The position numbers and the translations under genes were made by a program. The notes under the pieces were generated by a model. The model was not told the origin of the DNA. It saw only the letters and a list, made by a program, of their open reading frames with translations, and did not search any database. Source: Apostichopus japonicus (taxonomy: Eukaryota; Echinodermata; Holothuroidea; Aspidochirotida; Stichopodidae). From it: a DNA stretch of 64,000 nucleotides. The stretch lies in assembly GCF_037975245.1 (NCBI RefSeq), contig NC_092579.1:565001-629000 (forward strand), written 5' to 3'. Of the stretch, positions 20,492 to 31,699 are shown piece by piece. The first letter of the stretch is position 1, and the number at the start of each line of letters is the position of its first letter.

Positions 20492-20521
<30 letters not shown>
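20330..20521. repeat. Compound TA / TAAATATC / (GATA)n microsatellite
   Basis: AAATATCTAAATATATAAAT units pass into ACTATATAACTATA repeats, a TA run and (TAGA)n at 20487-20521. The TAGA tract is the 3' terminus of the minus-strand LINE that follows. Confidence 0.93.
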
Positions 20522-20524
<3 letters not shown>

Positions 20525-21562
20525 AACTTTATTGTCCATTTCAGAAAACGGAAATTATTTCCCGTCGACAGTAAACATAAAACATTAGTGAATACAAACA
20601 CAACCATACAATAAACAAACTATAAGTGAACAGCTACGAGAATAAAACTAAATAAGCAGAACCAGAACAGTAACAGAGGCAGCACAGAGGGCTGCAAGTG
20701 ACAGATCACACACTGTGGCCAAATCGCTTTGCACGCGAGTCAAATAAGTGAATTGCCTCAGGTAAGAAAGAATTACGGAACCTGGACGTTTTAGTATTGG
20801 GCACCTGTAGTCGTATCCCGGATCTGTTGAAAATGATATGACTATGAAAAGGGTGTGTGTGATCTTCTTTTATATTTTTTAGTTTCTTCAACAGACTCTC
20901 TTCATATATGGTTGAGAGTGACGGAAGACTTGAACCAATGAAACGTTCAGCTAACTTCCGAACACGTTCCAGTTCTGCCCTGTACTTCTTCGGCATACTG
21001 CCAAAGAAACATATAATACTGGACGTTATGACACTTTGGATGATTGACTGGTAGAATAATTTCATGATGGTATAATTAACTCTGCATTGTTTCAATTTTC
21101 TAAGGAAATAAAGTCGTTGGCAGGCTTTACCCTTAACAGCCTTTGTGTGAACATTCCAATTAAGTTTATTATCAATATACGTTCCCAGGTACTTGTAGCT
21201 TTCTACCCTCTCAACTACTTTGCCATCAATTATGACATGATCGTGGACAATATTTCCTTTCCTAAAATCAAACACTAGTTCCTTAGTTTTATTTATATTT
21301 AACAACAGACTGTTACTTTTACACCAACCAACAAATTTCTGTACTTCACTAACAAAGGCAGAGCTGTCATTATTATAAAGAAGACCAGTCAGCACGGTAT
21401 CATCAGCATATTTGATAATATTGCATTGGTCACTCGATATTTTGCAATCATTTGTGTATAAGCAGAACAGCATTGGTGAGAGCACACATCCCTGGGGGGC
21501 ACCTGTACTAATGACACACTGGTCAGATCTGAAATCACCCATTCTAACCATCTGAGGTCTAC
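20487..21562 (-). mobile_element. 5'-truncated CR1/Rex1-group LINE with intact RT C-terminal half
   Basis: On the minus strand, the open frame 20706-21551 is followed by a 180-bp 3' UTR with TTTTCTGAAATGGACAATAA AGTTTC and a (TATC)n terminus. It includes an AATAAA just before the tail. The 5' side stops at a TA microsatellite near 21565. The uninterrupted frame suggests recent insertion. Confidence 0.88.
20706..21551 (-). CDS. LINE reverse transcriptase, C-terminal 281 residues, uninterrupted
   Basis: The frame starts inside the palm. STGAPQGCVLSPMLFCLYTN is RT motif B and NIIKYADDTVLTG is motif C with both catalytic Asp, near residues 15-55. The thumb-like block SLLLNINKTKELVFDFRKG and the YKYLGTYIDNKLNW block follow. 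YEESLLKKLKNIKEDHTHPF and SRFRNSFLPEAIHLFDS form the C-terminal region characteristic of CR1/Rex1-type LINEs. There is no stop or frameshift in 281 codons. The endonuclease and RT fingers are absent through 5' truncation, so the protein cannot be functional by itself, and the first Met is only an internal codon. Confidence 0.9.
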   Translation of the reverse strand: MVRMGDFRSDQCVISTGAPQGCVLSPMLFCLYTNDCKISSDQCNIIKYADDTVLTGLLYNNDSSAFVSEVQKFVGWCKSNSLLLNINKTKELVFDFRKGNIVHDHVIIDGKVVERVESYKYLGTYIDNKLNWNVHTKAVKGKACQRLYFLRKLKQCRVNYTIMKLFYQSIIQSVITSSIICFFGSMPKKYRAELERVRKLAERFIGSSLPSLSTIYEESLLKKLKNIKEDHTHPFHSHIIFNRSGIRLQVPNTKTSRFRNSFLPEAIHLFDSRAKRFGHSV

Positions 21563-21564
21563 AA

Positions 21565-21575
21565 CATATATATAT

Positions 21576-21612
<37 letters not shown>

Positions 21613-21656
21613 TATATATAGTTATATTTATGTATATATATAACTATATATATATA

Positions 21657-21700
<44 letters not shown>
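21565..21700. repeat. TA microsatellite with GTTATA/AACTATA variants
   Basis: TA runs broken by short inverted GTTATATATAGTTATA and AACTATATATAT motifs, so the region is itself palindromic. Confidence 0.95.
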
Positions 21701-21701
<1 letters not shown>

Positions 21702-21704
21702 GGA

Positions 21705-22060
21705 ACATGCGTGTATTTTGGTTGCTCAGTAAGGCCCTGGTAGACTCGAAAAGTAAGCATGTTTTGCAAGTTTGTGTATAGGGCGATGATCGTGTATTTT
21801 CTACTTTGTTTGCCTCTGATGAGGTGTCATCCTGAAAAGATGCCCGAACAAGAATGTCCCGTAGGTTTTTAGGTCTTGTAAATGAAATGACAGGTGGTTC
21901 TGAGAAAACTGATTTCATACGATCAGTGCTTTGAAGTATGTGGAAATACTTCTGAATGATATTAGCCAGTGGTGGGGAGACCAGGGTGAAACTCGGTAAC
22001 CAATGGTACCCTTTTGGAATTGGATTGACGGTTTTTGTATGTCTATGTTTCAGTGCAAGT
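21705..22060 (-). pseudogene. Penelope-like element remnant (post-RT linker region)
   Basis: Minus-strand reading gives TEFHPGLP near 21990, then LANIIQKYFHILQSTDRMKS, VFSEPPVISFTRPKNLRDIL, VRASF and, after a spacer, TQTCKTC. The pattern F.P.LP.....I...FHIL.S..R.K..F..PP.I.F.R..NLRD.LVRA...C..C is the segment between the RT and the GIY-YIG domain of Penelope-like elements. It stops at the TA repeat. It could be the upstream part of the same copy whose tail lies at 16546-16761, but that is speculative. Confidence 0.65.
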
Positions 22061-22892
22061 TTGCTTTTGGCCTCTTTGATAGCATTTTCAACAGAACCAT
22101 GGCACTAAAATACTGTCAGTTGGGAATTTCGACTTTTCACACTGGAATTTTCACCTTTCACCTCAAAATATTCGGCTACTTGCTCTCGAATGTTTTTTTT
22201 TCTTACTTATTTTGAGTATGTACTGATGGTGCACTTAGTACACATATGTTTACCCTCAGTTCTCGGTTGGTCAGTTTTTGCTATACTAAAAGATATTCAG
22301 TTCGTTTGGCGAATTTCAAGCTCAACTGGTGGTAATCTGAACCCTTTCATTATTGTCAAGTGACGAGTTATGGATTTATTTGCTTAATGCCTTGAATCAG
22401 AAGATTAGGGCTCTCTGGGTTATTGAACATTCAGACTGTTGGACGCAACTAAAAAGTAAAAAAAATACTGAGTGAATGCTCCAAGTTATACAGCTGATTT
22501 AACAAATTCTATATTCCAACCAGGAACTCAAAATTAAATGTCCCAATCCGCTATACTCTAGATTCTAACCAGCAGCGAGCAAAAAATGCAAGACTTAAAT
22601 ATAATGGGAATTTGATTGTTATCTCGTGTACAATATTCACAACAGCTTAAAGTTACTGAATTCTAGAAGGAAACAGTTAGGCACTAAACACCTTTAAAAA
22701 ATAATCCTCCATTTTGTTTGGTGTGATTATATAGACTGGAGATTACTTCTACTATATGTATAGCATATAGAGAGAAGTAGGGAAGTGAGCAATTAAATGT
22801 CATTAAGTTTTGAAATAGTAATAGTCTGGGGGACTCTAACAGTATACATCGCGGTATCATCTTAAAGTGTACATGACTAGATTTGAATTATA
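22061..22892. other. Intergenic, no supported gene
   Basis: AT-rich unique-looking sequence. The 70-codon frame at 22003-22215 (+) overlaps the opposite-strand PLE remnant and is not supported. Confidence 0.45.
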
Positions 22893-25400
22893 GCTCAGAC
22901 AGGTCTATTTCTCCGTCTAATAGATCAATATATGGTTATATATCAGAAAGGACTAACTCACGATGTAACAGATCACTATATGGTTATATATCAGAAAGGG
23001 CTAACTCACGATGTAACAGATCAATATATGGTTATATATCACAAAGGGCTAACTCATATTCTAACAGATCACCATATGGTTATATATCAGAAAGGACTAG
23101 CCCACGATGTAACAGATCACTATATGGTTATATATCAGAAAGGACTAACTCACGATGTAACAGATCACTATATGGTTATATATCAGAAAGGGCTAACTCA
23201 CGATGTAACAGATCACTATATGGTTATATATCAGAAAGGGCTAACTCAAGATGTAACAGATCACTATATGGTTATATATCAGAAAGGACTAACTCACGAT
23301 GTAACAGATCACTATATGGTTATATATCAGAAAGGGCTAACTCACGATGTAACAGATCGCTATATGGTTATATATCAGAAAGGACTAGCCCACGATGTAA
23401 CAGATCACTATATGGTTATATATCAGAAAGGGCTAACTCATATTCTAACAGATCACCATATGGTTATATATCAGAAAGGACTAGCCCACGATGTAACAGA
23501 TCACCATATGGTTATATATCAGAAAGGACTAACTCACGATGTAACAGATCACTATATGGTTATACATCAGAAAGGGCTAACTCACGATGTAACAGATCAC
23601 TATATGGTTATATATCAGAAAGGGCTAGCCCACGATGTAACAGATCACTATATGGTTATATATCAGAAAGGGCTAGCTCACGATGTAACAGATCACTATA
23701 TGGTTATATATCAGAAAGGAATAGCCCACGATATAACAGATCAATATATGGTTATATATCAGAAAGGAATAGCCCACGATATAACAGATCAATATCTGGT
23801 TATATATCAGAAAGGACTAACTCATATTCTAACAGATCACTATATGGTTATATATCAGAAAGGGCTAGCTCACGATGTAACAGATCACTATATGGTTATA
23901 TATCAGAAAGGGCTAGCCCACGATGTAACAGATCACTATATGGTTATATATCAGAAAGGGCTAGCCCACGATGTAACAGATCACTATATGGTTATATATC
24001 AGAAAGGGCTAGCCCACGATGTAACAGATCACTATATGGTTATATATCAGAAAGGGCTAACTCATATTCTAACAGATCACCATATGGTTATATATCAGAA
24101 AGGACTAACTCACGATGTAACAGATCACTATATGGTTATATATCAGAAAGGGCTAGCCCACGATGTAACAGATCACTATATGGTTATATATCAGAAAGGG
24201 CTAGCCCACGATGTAACAGATCACTATATGGTTATATATCAGAAAGGACTAGCCCACGATGTAACAGATCACTATATGGTTATATATCAGAAAGGGCTAG
24301 CTCACGATGTAACAGATCACTATATGGTTATATATCAGAAAGGACTAACTCACGATGTAACAGATCACTATATGGTTATATATCAGAAAGGGCTAACTCA
24401 CGATGTAACAGATCACTATATGGTTATATATCAGGAAGGGCTAGCCCACGATGTAACAGATCACTATATGGTTATATATCAGAAAGGGCTAGCCCACGAT
24501 GTAACAGATCACTATATGGTTATATATCAGAAAGGGCTAACTCATATTCTAACAGATCACCATATGGTTATATATCAGAAAGGGCTAACTCACGATGTAA
24601 CAGATCACTATATGGTTATATATCAGAAAGGGCTAACTCATATTCTAACAGATCACTATATGGTTATATATCAGAAAGGACTAACTCACGATGTAACAGA
24701 TCACTATATGGTTATATACCAGAAAGGACTAACTCACGATGTAACAGATCACTATATGGTTATATATCAGAAAGGACTAACTCACGATGTAACAGATCAC
24801 TATATGGTTATATATCAGAAACGGCTAACTCACGATGTAACAGATCACTATATGGTTATATATCAGAAAGGACTAACTCACGATGTAACAGATCACTATA
24901 TGGTTATATATCAGAAAGGGCTAGCTCACGATGTAACAGATCACTATATGGTTATATATCAGAAAGGGCTAACTCGTATTCTAACAGATCACCATATGGT
25001 TATATATCAGAAAGGGCTAACTCACGATGTAACAGATCACTATATGGTTATATATCAGAAAGGGCTAACTCATATTCTAACAGATCACCATATGGTTATA
25101 TATCAGAAAGGACTAGCCCACGATGTAACAGATCACTATATGGTTATATATCAGAAAGGACTAGCCCACGATATAACAGATCAATATATGGTTATATATC
25201 AGAAAGGAATAGCCCACGATATAACAGATCAATATATGGTTATATATGAGAAAGGACTAACTCATATTCTAATAGAACACTATATGGTTATATATCAGAA
25301 AAGAACAGCCCACGATGTAACAGATCTGTATATGGTTTCATATCAGAAAGGGCTAGCCCAGATCTAACAGATCCATATGTGGTTATAGGCAGAGAGGGCT
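22893..25400. repeat. 48-bp minisatellite, about 51 well-conserved units
   Basis: Units contain AGATCACTATATGGTTATAT followed by ATCAGAAAGG and a variable 18-bp block. The variable block occurs as a few recurrent types: ACTAACTCACGATGTAAC, GCTAACTCATATTCTAAC, GCTAGCCCACGATGTAAC and AATAGCCCACGATATAAC. Phase is kept exactly at 48 bp for about 2.4 kb. Since 48 is 16 codons and the unit lacks stops in two plus frames, two overlapping frames stay open: 22883-25249 (788 codons, NRSLYGYISERANSRC repeated) and 22932-25367 (811 codons, DHYMVIYQKGLTHDVT repeated). I regard these frames as by-products of the unit length. Confidence 0.98.
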
Positions 25401-26433
25401 AACCCACCCCCCACATTTAAAAGAACGATATATGGTTATATATCAGAAAGGACTAGCTCCCGATCTAACAGATCGACTTGGTAATATATAAGTAAGGACT
25501 AGCCCCCCCCCCCCCCCCCATCTAACAGATCCAAGTGAGGTTGTAGATAGAAAGTACTAGCATCGATCTAACAGATCGATATATAGTTCTATATCAGAAT
25601 GGGATAGTCCGCGATGTAACAGATAAATATATGGTTATTTATCAGAAAGGGCTACCCCCCTTCTAACAGAACGATGTTTGGTTATACTTCAGAGAGGACT
25701 AGCCTGATCTTACAGATCGACTTGGTTATATATCGAAAGGGGCTAGCCCCGGTGTAACAGATAAATAAATGGGTACAGGCAGAAAGGGCAAGCCCCCGAT
25801 GTAACAGATCAATATATGGTTATTTATCAGAAGGGGCTACCCCCCTTCTAACAGAACGATGTATGGTTATACTTCAGAGAGGACTAGCCTGATCTTACAG
25901 ATCGACTTGGTTATATATCGAAAGGGGCTAGCCCCGATGTAACAGATAAATAAATGGGTACAGGCAGAAAGGGCAAGCCCCCGATATAACAGATCCATAT
26001 ATGGTTAGAGGCAGAAAGGACAAGCCCCGATGTAACAGATCAATATATGGTTATAGGCAGCAAGGGCTAACCCGATCTAACATATCGACTTGGTTATATA
26101 TCATAAAGGGCTAGCCCCGATTTAACAGATAAATAAATGGGTATAAACAGGCAAAAAGGGCTTGCCCCCGATGTAACAGATCCATATATGGTTACAGGCA
26201 GAAAGGGCAAGCCCCGATGTAACCGATCAATACATGGTTATAGGCAGCAAGGGCTACCCCCACCCCATTTAACAGAACGATATATGGTTATATTTCAGAA
26301 AGGACTAGCCCCCGATCTAACAGATCGACTTGGTTATATATCAAAAAGGGCAAGCCCCGAAGTAACAGATCTGTATATGGTTATACTGTAGGCAGAAAGG
26401 GCAAGCCCCGATGTAACAGATCCGTACGTGTTT
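25401..26433. repeat. Degenerate continuation of the 48-bp array
   Basis: The same motif (ATATGGTTATA...CAGAAAGG...TAACAGAT) continues with length changes to about 36-50 bp, C-runs (25502-25519) and many substitutions. A larger internal duplication is visible: a block containing GGGCTACCCCCCTTCTAACA GAACGATGT occurs at about 25649 and 25833. The array ends at TAACAGATCCGTACGTG near 26433. Confidence 0.93.
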
Positions 26434-27098
26434 GTGTTTTTTAAAAGCAAAATGCGCAAGGGTGACTTCCCTGATAAGATATTGGTGAAATGAAGTAATA
26501 CATTATGCATCTAGATACACTTTAAGCTTTGTTCTATAAAATTGACTGTCGTCGAATTTCGGTTTCTATCACCAGGTAGCGACAAATGTCAGATCAAATA
26601 GTGGATTTAATAACAGAACAACCGTCGCGAACATTTTCACCAATTAAACCATCAGTGGAAAAGAGGATTCTGACAGTAAAATGACAACTAAACTGCGTTA
26701 ACAATTCTCGTTATAATTGTGCAGCAGATTAATTGATAGAGGAAAACAAAATTAAGTCCAAAGAGATCCAAACCAATTAAAAAACATTTATGTTTACACA
26801 GGCTGCTATAAATAAGCACACAGGAATAACACATTCAACTTCCCCAATGGAATAACCAATTCATTTCTTTCGTCATCTTGATTGGACAAATTCCATCCTC
26901 TCGAAAACCGCGACCGCGAATTTGGAAAGGAAACAGCAACTTAAAGCAAAAACATCACAATAAAAAACGTGTGCAGGAAATTAAATACGTGTGTTTTCAG
27001 ACAAAGCAACTTGGATCCGTTTGAAAAACAGCTTGGTATTTGACAGATTGGTACGGTAATTGATAACATTCGTTGAACAAGAATAGTATTTAATTACA
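26434..27098. other. Intergenic, no gene seen
   Basis: AT-rich unique-looking sequence without long frames, repeats or recognised sites. Confidence 0.5.
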
Positions 27099-27534
27099 CG
27101 CAATGAGTGTATAGTGGGACATTCGCCTAATGTTTATAACAGTGTATTACATGCATGGAGTGTATAGTGGGACTTTCGCCTAATGTTTATAACAGTGTAT
27201 TACATGCATTGAGTGTATAGTGGGACTTTCGCCTAATGTGTATAACAGTGTATTACATGCAATGAGTGTATAGTGGGACTTTCGCCTAATGTTTATAACA
27301 GTGTATTACATGCAATAAGTGTATGGTGGGACTTTCGCCTAATGTTTATAACAGTGTATTACATGCATTGAGTGTATAGTGGGACTTTCGCCTAATGTGT
27401 ATAACAGTGTATTACATGCAATGAGTGTATAGTGAGACTTTCGCCTAATGTTTATAACAGTGTATTATACATGCATTGAGTGTATGGTGGGACTTTCGCC
27501 TAATGTGTATAACAGTGTATTACATGCACTGAGC
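27099..27534. repeat. 53-bp minisatellite, 8 units
   Basis: Each unit has GAGTGTATAGTGGGACTTTC followed by GCCTAATGTTTATAACAGTG and TATTACATGCA. Alternating units carry TTTATAAC or TGTATAAC and CATTGAG or CAATGAG, in the order expected from duplication of dimers or trimers. Confidence 0.97.
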
Positions 27535-27992
27535 TATTTATGTATAGTCTTGACATGCCTCATGATTCACCATTTGACGTATGAAGTTCTCTTTCCTGGT
27601 CGAGGAGGACACCTAGACCCATATAGGCCTACATATATGAATCGACTTCAAGGAATCCAGAGTATCTCCTCCTTCGTAAAATTCATCTTTCGTCTCTGGT
27701 CCTTGCAACAGGCGTTGTACGTGCTTCTTTGCTTCACTTTTCAAATCAAATTATTACAACGCACAGATCATTAGACATGTATGGAACCAGTATTGATCTC
27801 TCACTTAATATGAGATACATAGTTTTATTAAATACGAATTTTAAAACGTTTCTTGCGATCGAGTGAGGAAGCAACTAGCGTAGAACATAATGCATTTTAC
27901 TACTGCTGCTACTAATCTATAAGGGTAAACACTACCAGAGCATGTCAACAGAACAAAATGACTATACGGCGACCGAGAAAGGAGTAAACAAA
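27535..27992. other. Intergenic, no supported gene
   Basis: The 108-codon frame at 27448-27774 begins inside the minisatellite and has no recognised domain. A TAGGCCTA palindrome lies at 27624-27631. Confidence 0.4.
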
Positions 27993-27995
27993 CTG

Positions 27996-28172
27996 TTAAT
28001 AAATAAATTAATAAATACATACATTTAAAAGAAAAATGTAAATAGCTTACGAAGTTGTCAAATTGACTGTTGGGACATTTTCATAAATAAATTATTAAAT
28101 TAATAAATACATACAGTTAAAAGAAAAAAGGTAAATAGCTTACGAAATTGTGAAATTAACTGTTGGGACATT
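27996..28172. repeat. Tandem duplication of about 85 bp
   Basis: Two adjacent copies of AATAAATTAATAAATACATA CA...AAAAGAAAAA...GTAAATAGCTTACGAA...TGTTGGGACATTTTCAT, differing at a few bases (AATTAATAAA versus AATTATTAAATTAATAAA). Confidence 0.9.
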
Positions 28173-30273
28173 TTCATCATTCTTTTTCAACAATTTTTAT
28201 TTTCTCTATATAATACGTCTTCTTACATATCATTTAAGAAAATATTTCCAGTTGATCTACTAACGACACAGTTTATGTTCAGTTCAGTGGAGCATATTCA
28301 ACTTGCAGCACATTCACCGTTGCAGCTTTTTACGTGTTATTGTGGATCATTTCACACATGCTTCTCCTACATGTCATGTTGGATTCCAACTGAGACTCGT
28401 TTTAATGTTTCCTCATATATAGGATACTAAGGAGAAGACTCTTCAGCGATATAAATCAATAATGTTTTACATTCATAACATTCGTCAATACATTCCGAAG
28501 AGGAGACCTGTTGCATTGGCTCCACACTGAAGGAAGAGAGATTTTCCAGTAAAACAGAGATACTTAATGAACCAAATATCAAATAGCTTGGATTAATGGA
28601 CATGAAATCACATGGAGCGTTCTAAACTTACTTTAACACTTTACATTTATAATAAAGCAAGAATAATTCGGTTTTAATCATCGACCTTGGAAGGCCGTAA
28701 GTAAAAAATGTAGTCTTCCATTGGCATAATTTAAATCGGCAGATTAATATTAAGATTCAACAACGGGAAACAATGCGGGGACATTTCCTGTGTATCAATC
28801 AGATATAACAGTGTCTCCAATAGTTGCAAGTTTGTCGTTATCGGGTCTGCTGCTCCCGGTGTTTGAGTAAATACTACTAAAGCCATCGAATGCAACTAAC
28901 AGTTACATTACCCAAGTAACAAAATACCCGATAATTTATAAATTTGATGATCAGTACTAGTTTTTCTTTGGTGTTGTCAATCTGGGACATGTTACGACAA
29001 ACAAACCGTTTAATCAGGCTAGTACTTTCGCATGTTCTTACCCGGGCTTTAAAATTCGGACTGTGGTGTTCACAGAATAGCCTTGGAACAAGGAACTGAT
29101 TTTGGACAATGATATCTTAGAATTGGGAAACTCATATAACTATTTCAAACTAATCTTTGAAATATAGCACTGTAAATCATTCTACTGGATCAGACGGTGT
29201 TCACATCTAGGTTGTAGTTAAGTAGTTAAGGATCCGTACACAGAACGGGAGTTTCAATAGAACATCACATATATTACACTCGTGTTATAGTTGGTTAACA
29301 GGTTGAATCTCATATCTATATTGTTGACGGGAATTACTCGATACGTTACTGTGTCTAACAACTGCTGTTAACAGTAACACCACAGTATAACAAAACCATC
29401 AATTAAATAGGCATATCTCAACAAGTTTTAATGTAGCATAAATTAATATATTAACTATTAACTAAAAATCAAGATAACGTTGATGCGTACTTTTATGCGT
29501 GACTGGAGTCCTTATCGATTACTTCTACGGTTAAACACTTTAAACGTCTTGTTCAAAATCTCCTTAAAAACAAACCCAAAATGAATTTCAATTTCAATCT
29601 AGGATATATTAAACGATGTTGTTCATGCTAGTTGATTACGAGATTGTTATAAGATACTAACCTATAAATCAAACTAATGATATATGGTTTAGACCAACAA
29701 ATAAAGGACAGCATGGTATACTATTAACTGCAGAGAGCAATGACAGGGCCCGAAAAGCCTCCAAAAATCATATTCCGTAAGCATTCTCTTAGATAATATA
29801 AGAAACTTGCAATAACATTTTGTCCGTTTTGGGAAGCATTACCGTTAGCAGTTGTATTAAATCATGCGATTGCTGCTCACATACTTACATACAACTTTTC
29901 AATACACGACTAAGGCTTCATACATCAGATCGTATTTATCTAAAGAAGGAGAAACTTTCGCAACTTTGTTCCTAACTAGCAGATAAAGACAGGGATGAGA
30001 GATGAACAGACCCGGGACAACAGTATTATAGTGTACATGCTGTCTGAGTCAACGATGACCATCATGTAACATAGCATTTGAATTAAATGTACAATATATG
30101 TTAGTCAACACTATTATGTAACAACACAGTTCCGTTAAATCGAAATGCCATCCGGGTCTCTTGTAAATTTACGGTCCTAAGGTTCTTCTTCATGGAGTGA
30201 TATTTTGATGGATTCGATCTGGATCTCGTGTCAACAGGTCCTTTACAATATCCAGGTACATCTTGCTGCCAAG
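28173..30273. other. Gene-poor stretch downstream of the GPCR gene
   Basis: No coding region recognised on either strand over 2.1 kb. It lies 3' of the minus-strand GPCR, so the part nearest 30273 should contain its 3' UTR. I could not place a polyadenylation site with confidence. Confidence 0.45.
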
Positions 30274-31473
30274 TCAAGGCCATAGGCGGCGTTTGATAGA
30301 GTTTAAAGCTTGTCTACCGCATTGTCGAATAGAACGGTTGGAAACTGCATAAACCATAGGATTAATACACGCGTTGAAGTAAAGGAGAGAGACCAGCCAG
30401 ACATATAGGGTCTTGTCTAGGCACGATGGACATATTAAATGTACATAGAGATAATAGAGAGAGAACGGAATCCATGAAATACAAAATACTATCACAAGTA
30501 AACATAACAGGCACAGGGGACGAATATATCTCGTGATTTCTTTACTCTCAGACTGTTTAGTTTTAACACACGGAGTAGTTCGATTACTCGAACACGTAGC
30601 GGTGGCGACAGCGTTGATTACGTAATCTTTTGTAGGGCTGCAATCCGGTAATTTCAAAGCAACACTGTAAGCTTCAGGAATCTGCAAAACGTTTGACTTG
30701 GTTTTGTTTGTACTCGAGCCGGGACCGGGATCTGATTGGCTACTGATTACAGGGCCCACGTGGACATTGGCATTAAAGTAACGAAGAAAGCACTTTCTTC
30801 CAATCTGAGCATTGAAAAATATTAAGAGTGCTGCTGGTACGAATATTGTAATTACAGAGTATAGGACAGCGAAGGGGATGTCTGCATCGGATGGAATATC
30901 GAGGCAGTCTGTGCTATACTCTTCAATTTTATCAGCTCTTGAAACAGTAATATGCCAAAAGAGAAAACTTATAAAATGTCCGACCATAGGAAGAATCCAG
31001 GCACTACATAGTTCTATGGTAATACGATTCCTTCGTCTTGATCTTACGTAAGTATCATAAGTGCACGAGAGAAGAAAATAACGGTCATAACTTATTAAAA
31101 TTGTCATTAATGGGGAAGCTAGTTCAACCACTAACCTGAAATAGTTAAATACCTGACAAGTTTGACGACTGAACGGCCATGTCCCCGTAGCGGTGATAAC
31201 TATATATCCCGGTACTGAAATTAATGCTACAAAAACATCGGTTATCGCGAGTCCAAGGATGTAGAAATTAGAAGGTCGTAATCGAAGCTTTCTGTACACG
31301 AAGAAGCACACAACCGTGAAGAGATTGCCGACCAAAGCTGTGACTGAAATTAAACAGAGCACGAACACCAACCCGGCATTTGGTTGTAGAGTATTCGTTT
31401 CCAAAGATATGTTATTAATTTCCATCGATAAATTCGTGAAATGATCAACAGTAGCTGTTATTTTATCAGTCAT
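30274..31473 (-). CDS. Class A (rhodopsin-type) G-protein-coupled receptor, intronless
   Basis: The 399-residue single-exon product has seven hydrophobic segments and most class A landmarks. N50 in TM1 (ALVGNLF) and D79 in TM2 (LAITD) are present. C106 at the top of TM3 pairs by position with C190 in loop 2. D130-R131-Y132 ends TM3, and W159 is in TM4. P213 is in TM5 (FVPAAL), W335-I-P337 in TM6, and N371-P-M-V-Y375 in TM7. The N-terminus has N14 and N21 glycosylation sequons and no signal peptide. The third cytoplasmic loop is long (about 225-315), ending in a basic KEITRYIRP. The C-tail is short with C385 as a possible palmitoylation site. The overall look is nearest to muscarinic/histamine-like receptors, with Tyr at the TM7 position (Y365) shared with aminergic receptors. 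However, the TM3 ligand-binding Asp position holds Arg (R113), so the ligand is unknown. The start is the first Met. Confidence 0.93.
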   Translation of the reverse strand: MTDKITATVDHFTNLSMEINNISLETNTLQPNAGLVFVLCLISVTALVGNLFTVVCFFVYRKLRLRPSNFYILGLAITDVFVALISVPGYIVITATGTWPFSRQTCQVFNYFRLVVELASPLMTILISYDRYFLLSCTYDTYVRSRRRNRITIELCSAWILPMVGHFISFLFWHITVSRADKIEEYSTDCLDIPSDADIPFAVLYSVITIFVPAALLIFFNAQIGRKCFLRYFNANVHVGPVISSQSDPGPGSSTNKTKSNVLQIPEAYSVALKLPDCSPTKDYVINAVATATCSSNRTTPCVKTKQSESKEITRYIRPLCLLCLLVIVFCISWIPFSLYYLYVHLICPSCLDKTLYVWLVSLLYFNACINPMVYAVSNRSIRQCGRQALNSIKRRLWP

Positions 31474-31631
31474 TGTTGATCACTCGAAAATGTTCCCAGT
31501 GGAGAAAATATTACCTGAGAGCCTTTCATGTAAAACGTTTTCACATCCAATTGTACGAACGTTTGTAAGTGCACTAGCAAAGTACTGGTTAGCAATAGAA
31601 AGAAGACAATAACAAAAAACCTCCCTTTTTA

Positions 31632-31646
31632 CTCGCATGCGCAGTA
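31632..31646. promoter_or_regulatory. NRF-1-like site upstream of the GPCR
   Basis: ACTCGCATGCGCAGTAG at 31631-31647 contains GCATGCGCA, one half-site plus most of the other half of the palindrome TGCGCATGCGCA. It lies about 160 bp upstream of the GPCR start codon on its promoter side. Similar elements mark TATA-less promoters in animals; use here is inferred. Confidence 0.35.
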
Positions 31647-31699
31647 GAAAACTCGACTGCAGTTTGTGCGTATCCTTGCAAAATTTGAGCGGTTTAACA

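Noticed and set aside
27448-27774. 108-codon open frame
   Set aside because: It starts inside the 53-bp minisatellite and has no recognisable domain or splice context.
30812-31051. 79-codon plus-strand frame inside the GPCR
   Set aside because: Antisense shadow of the GPCR coding sequence.
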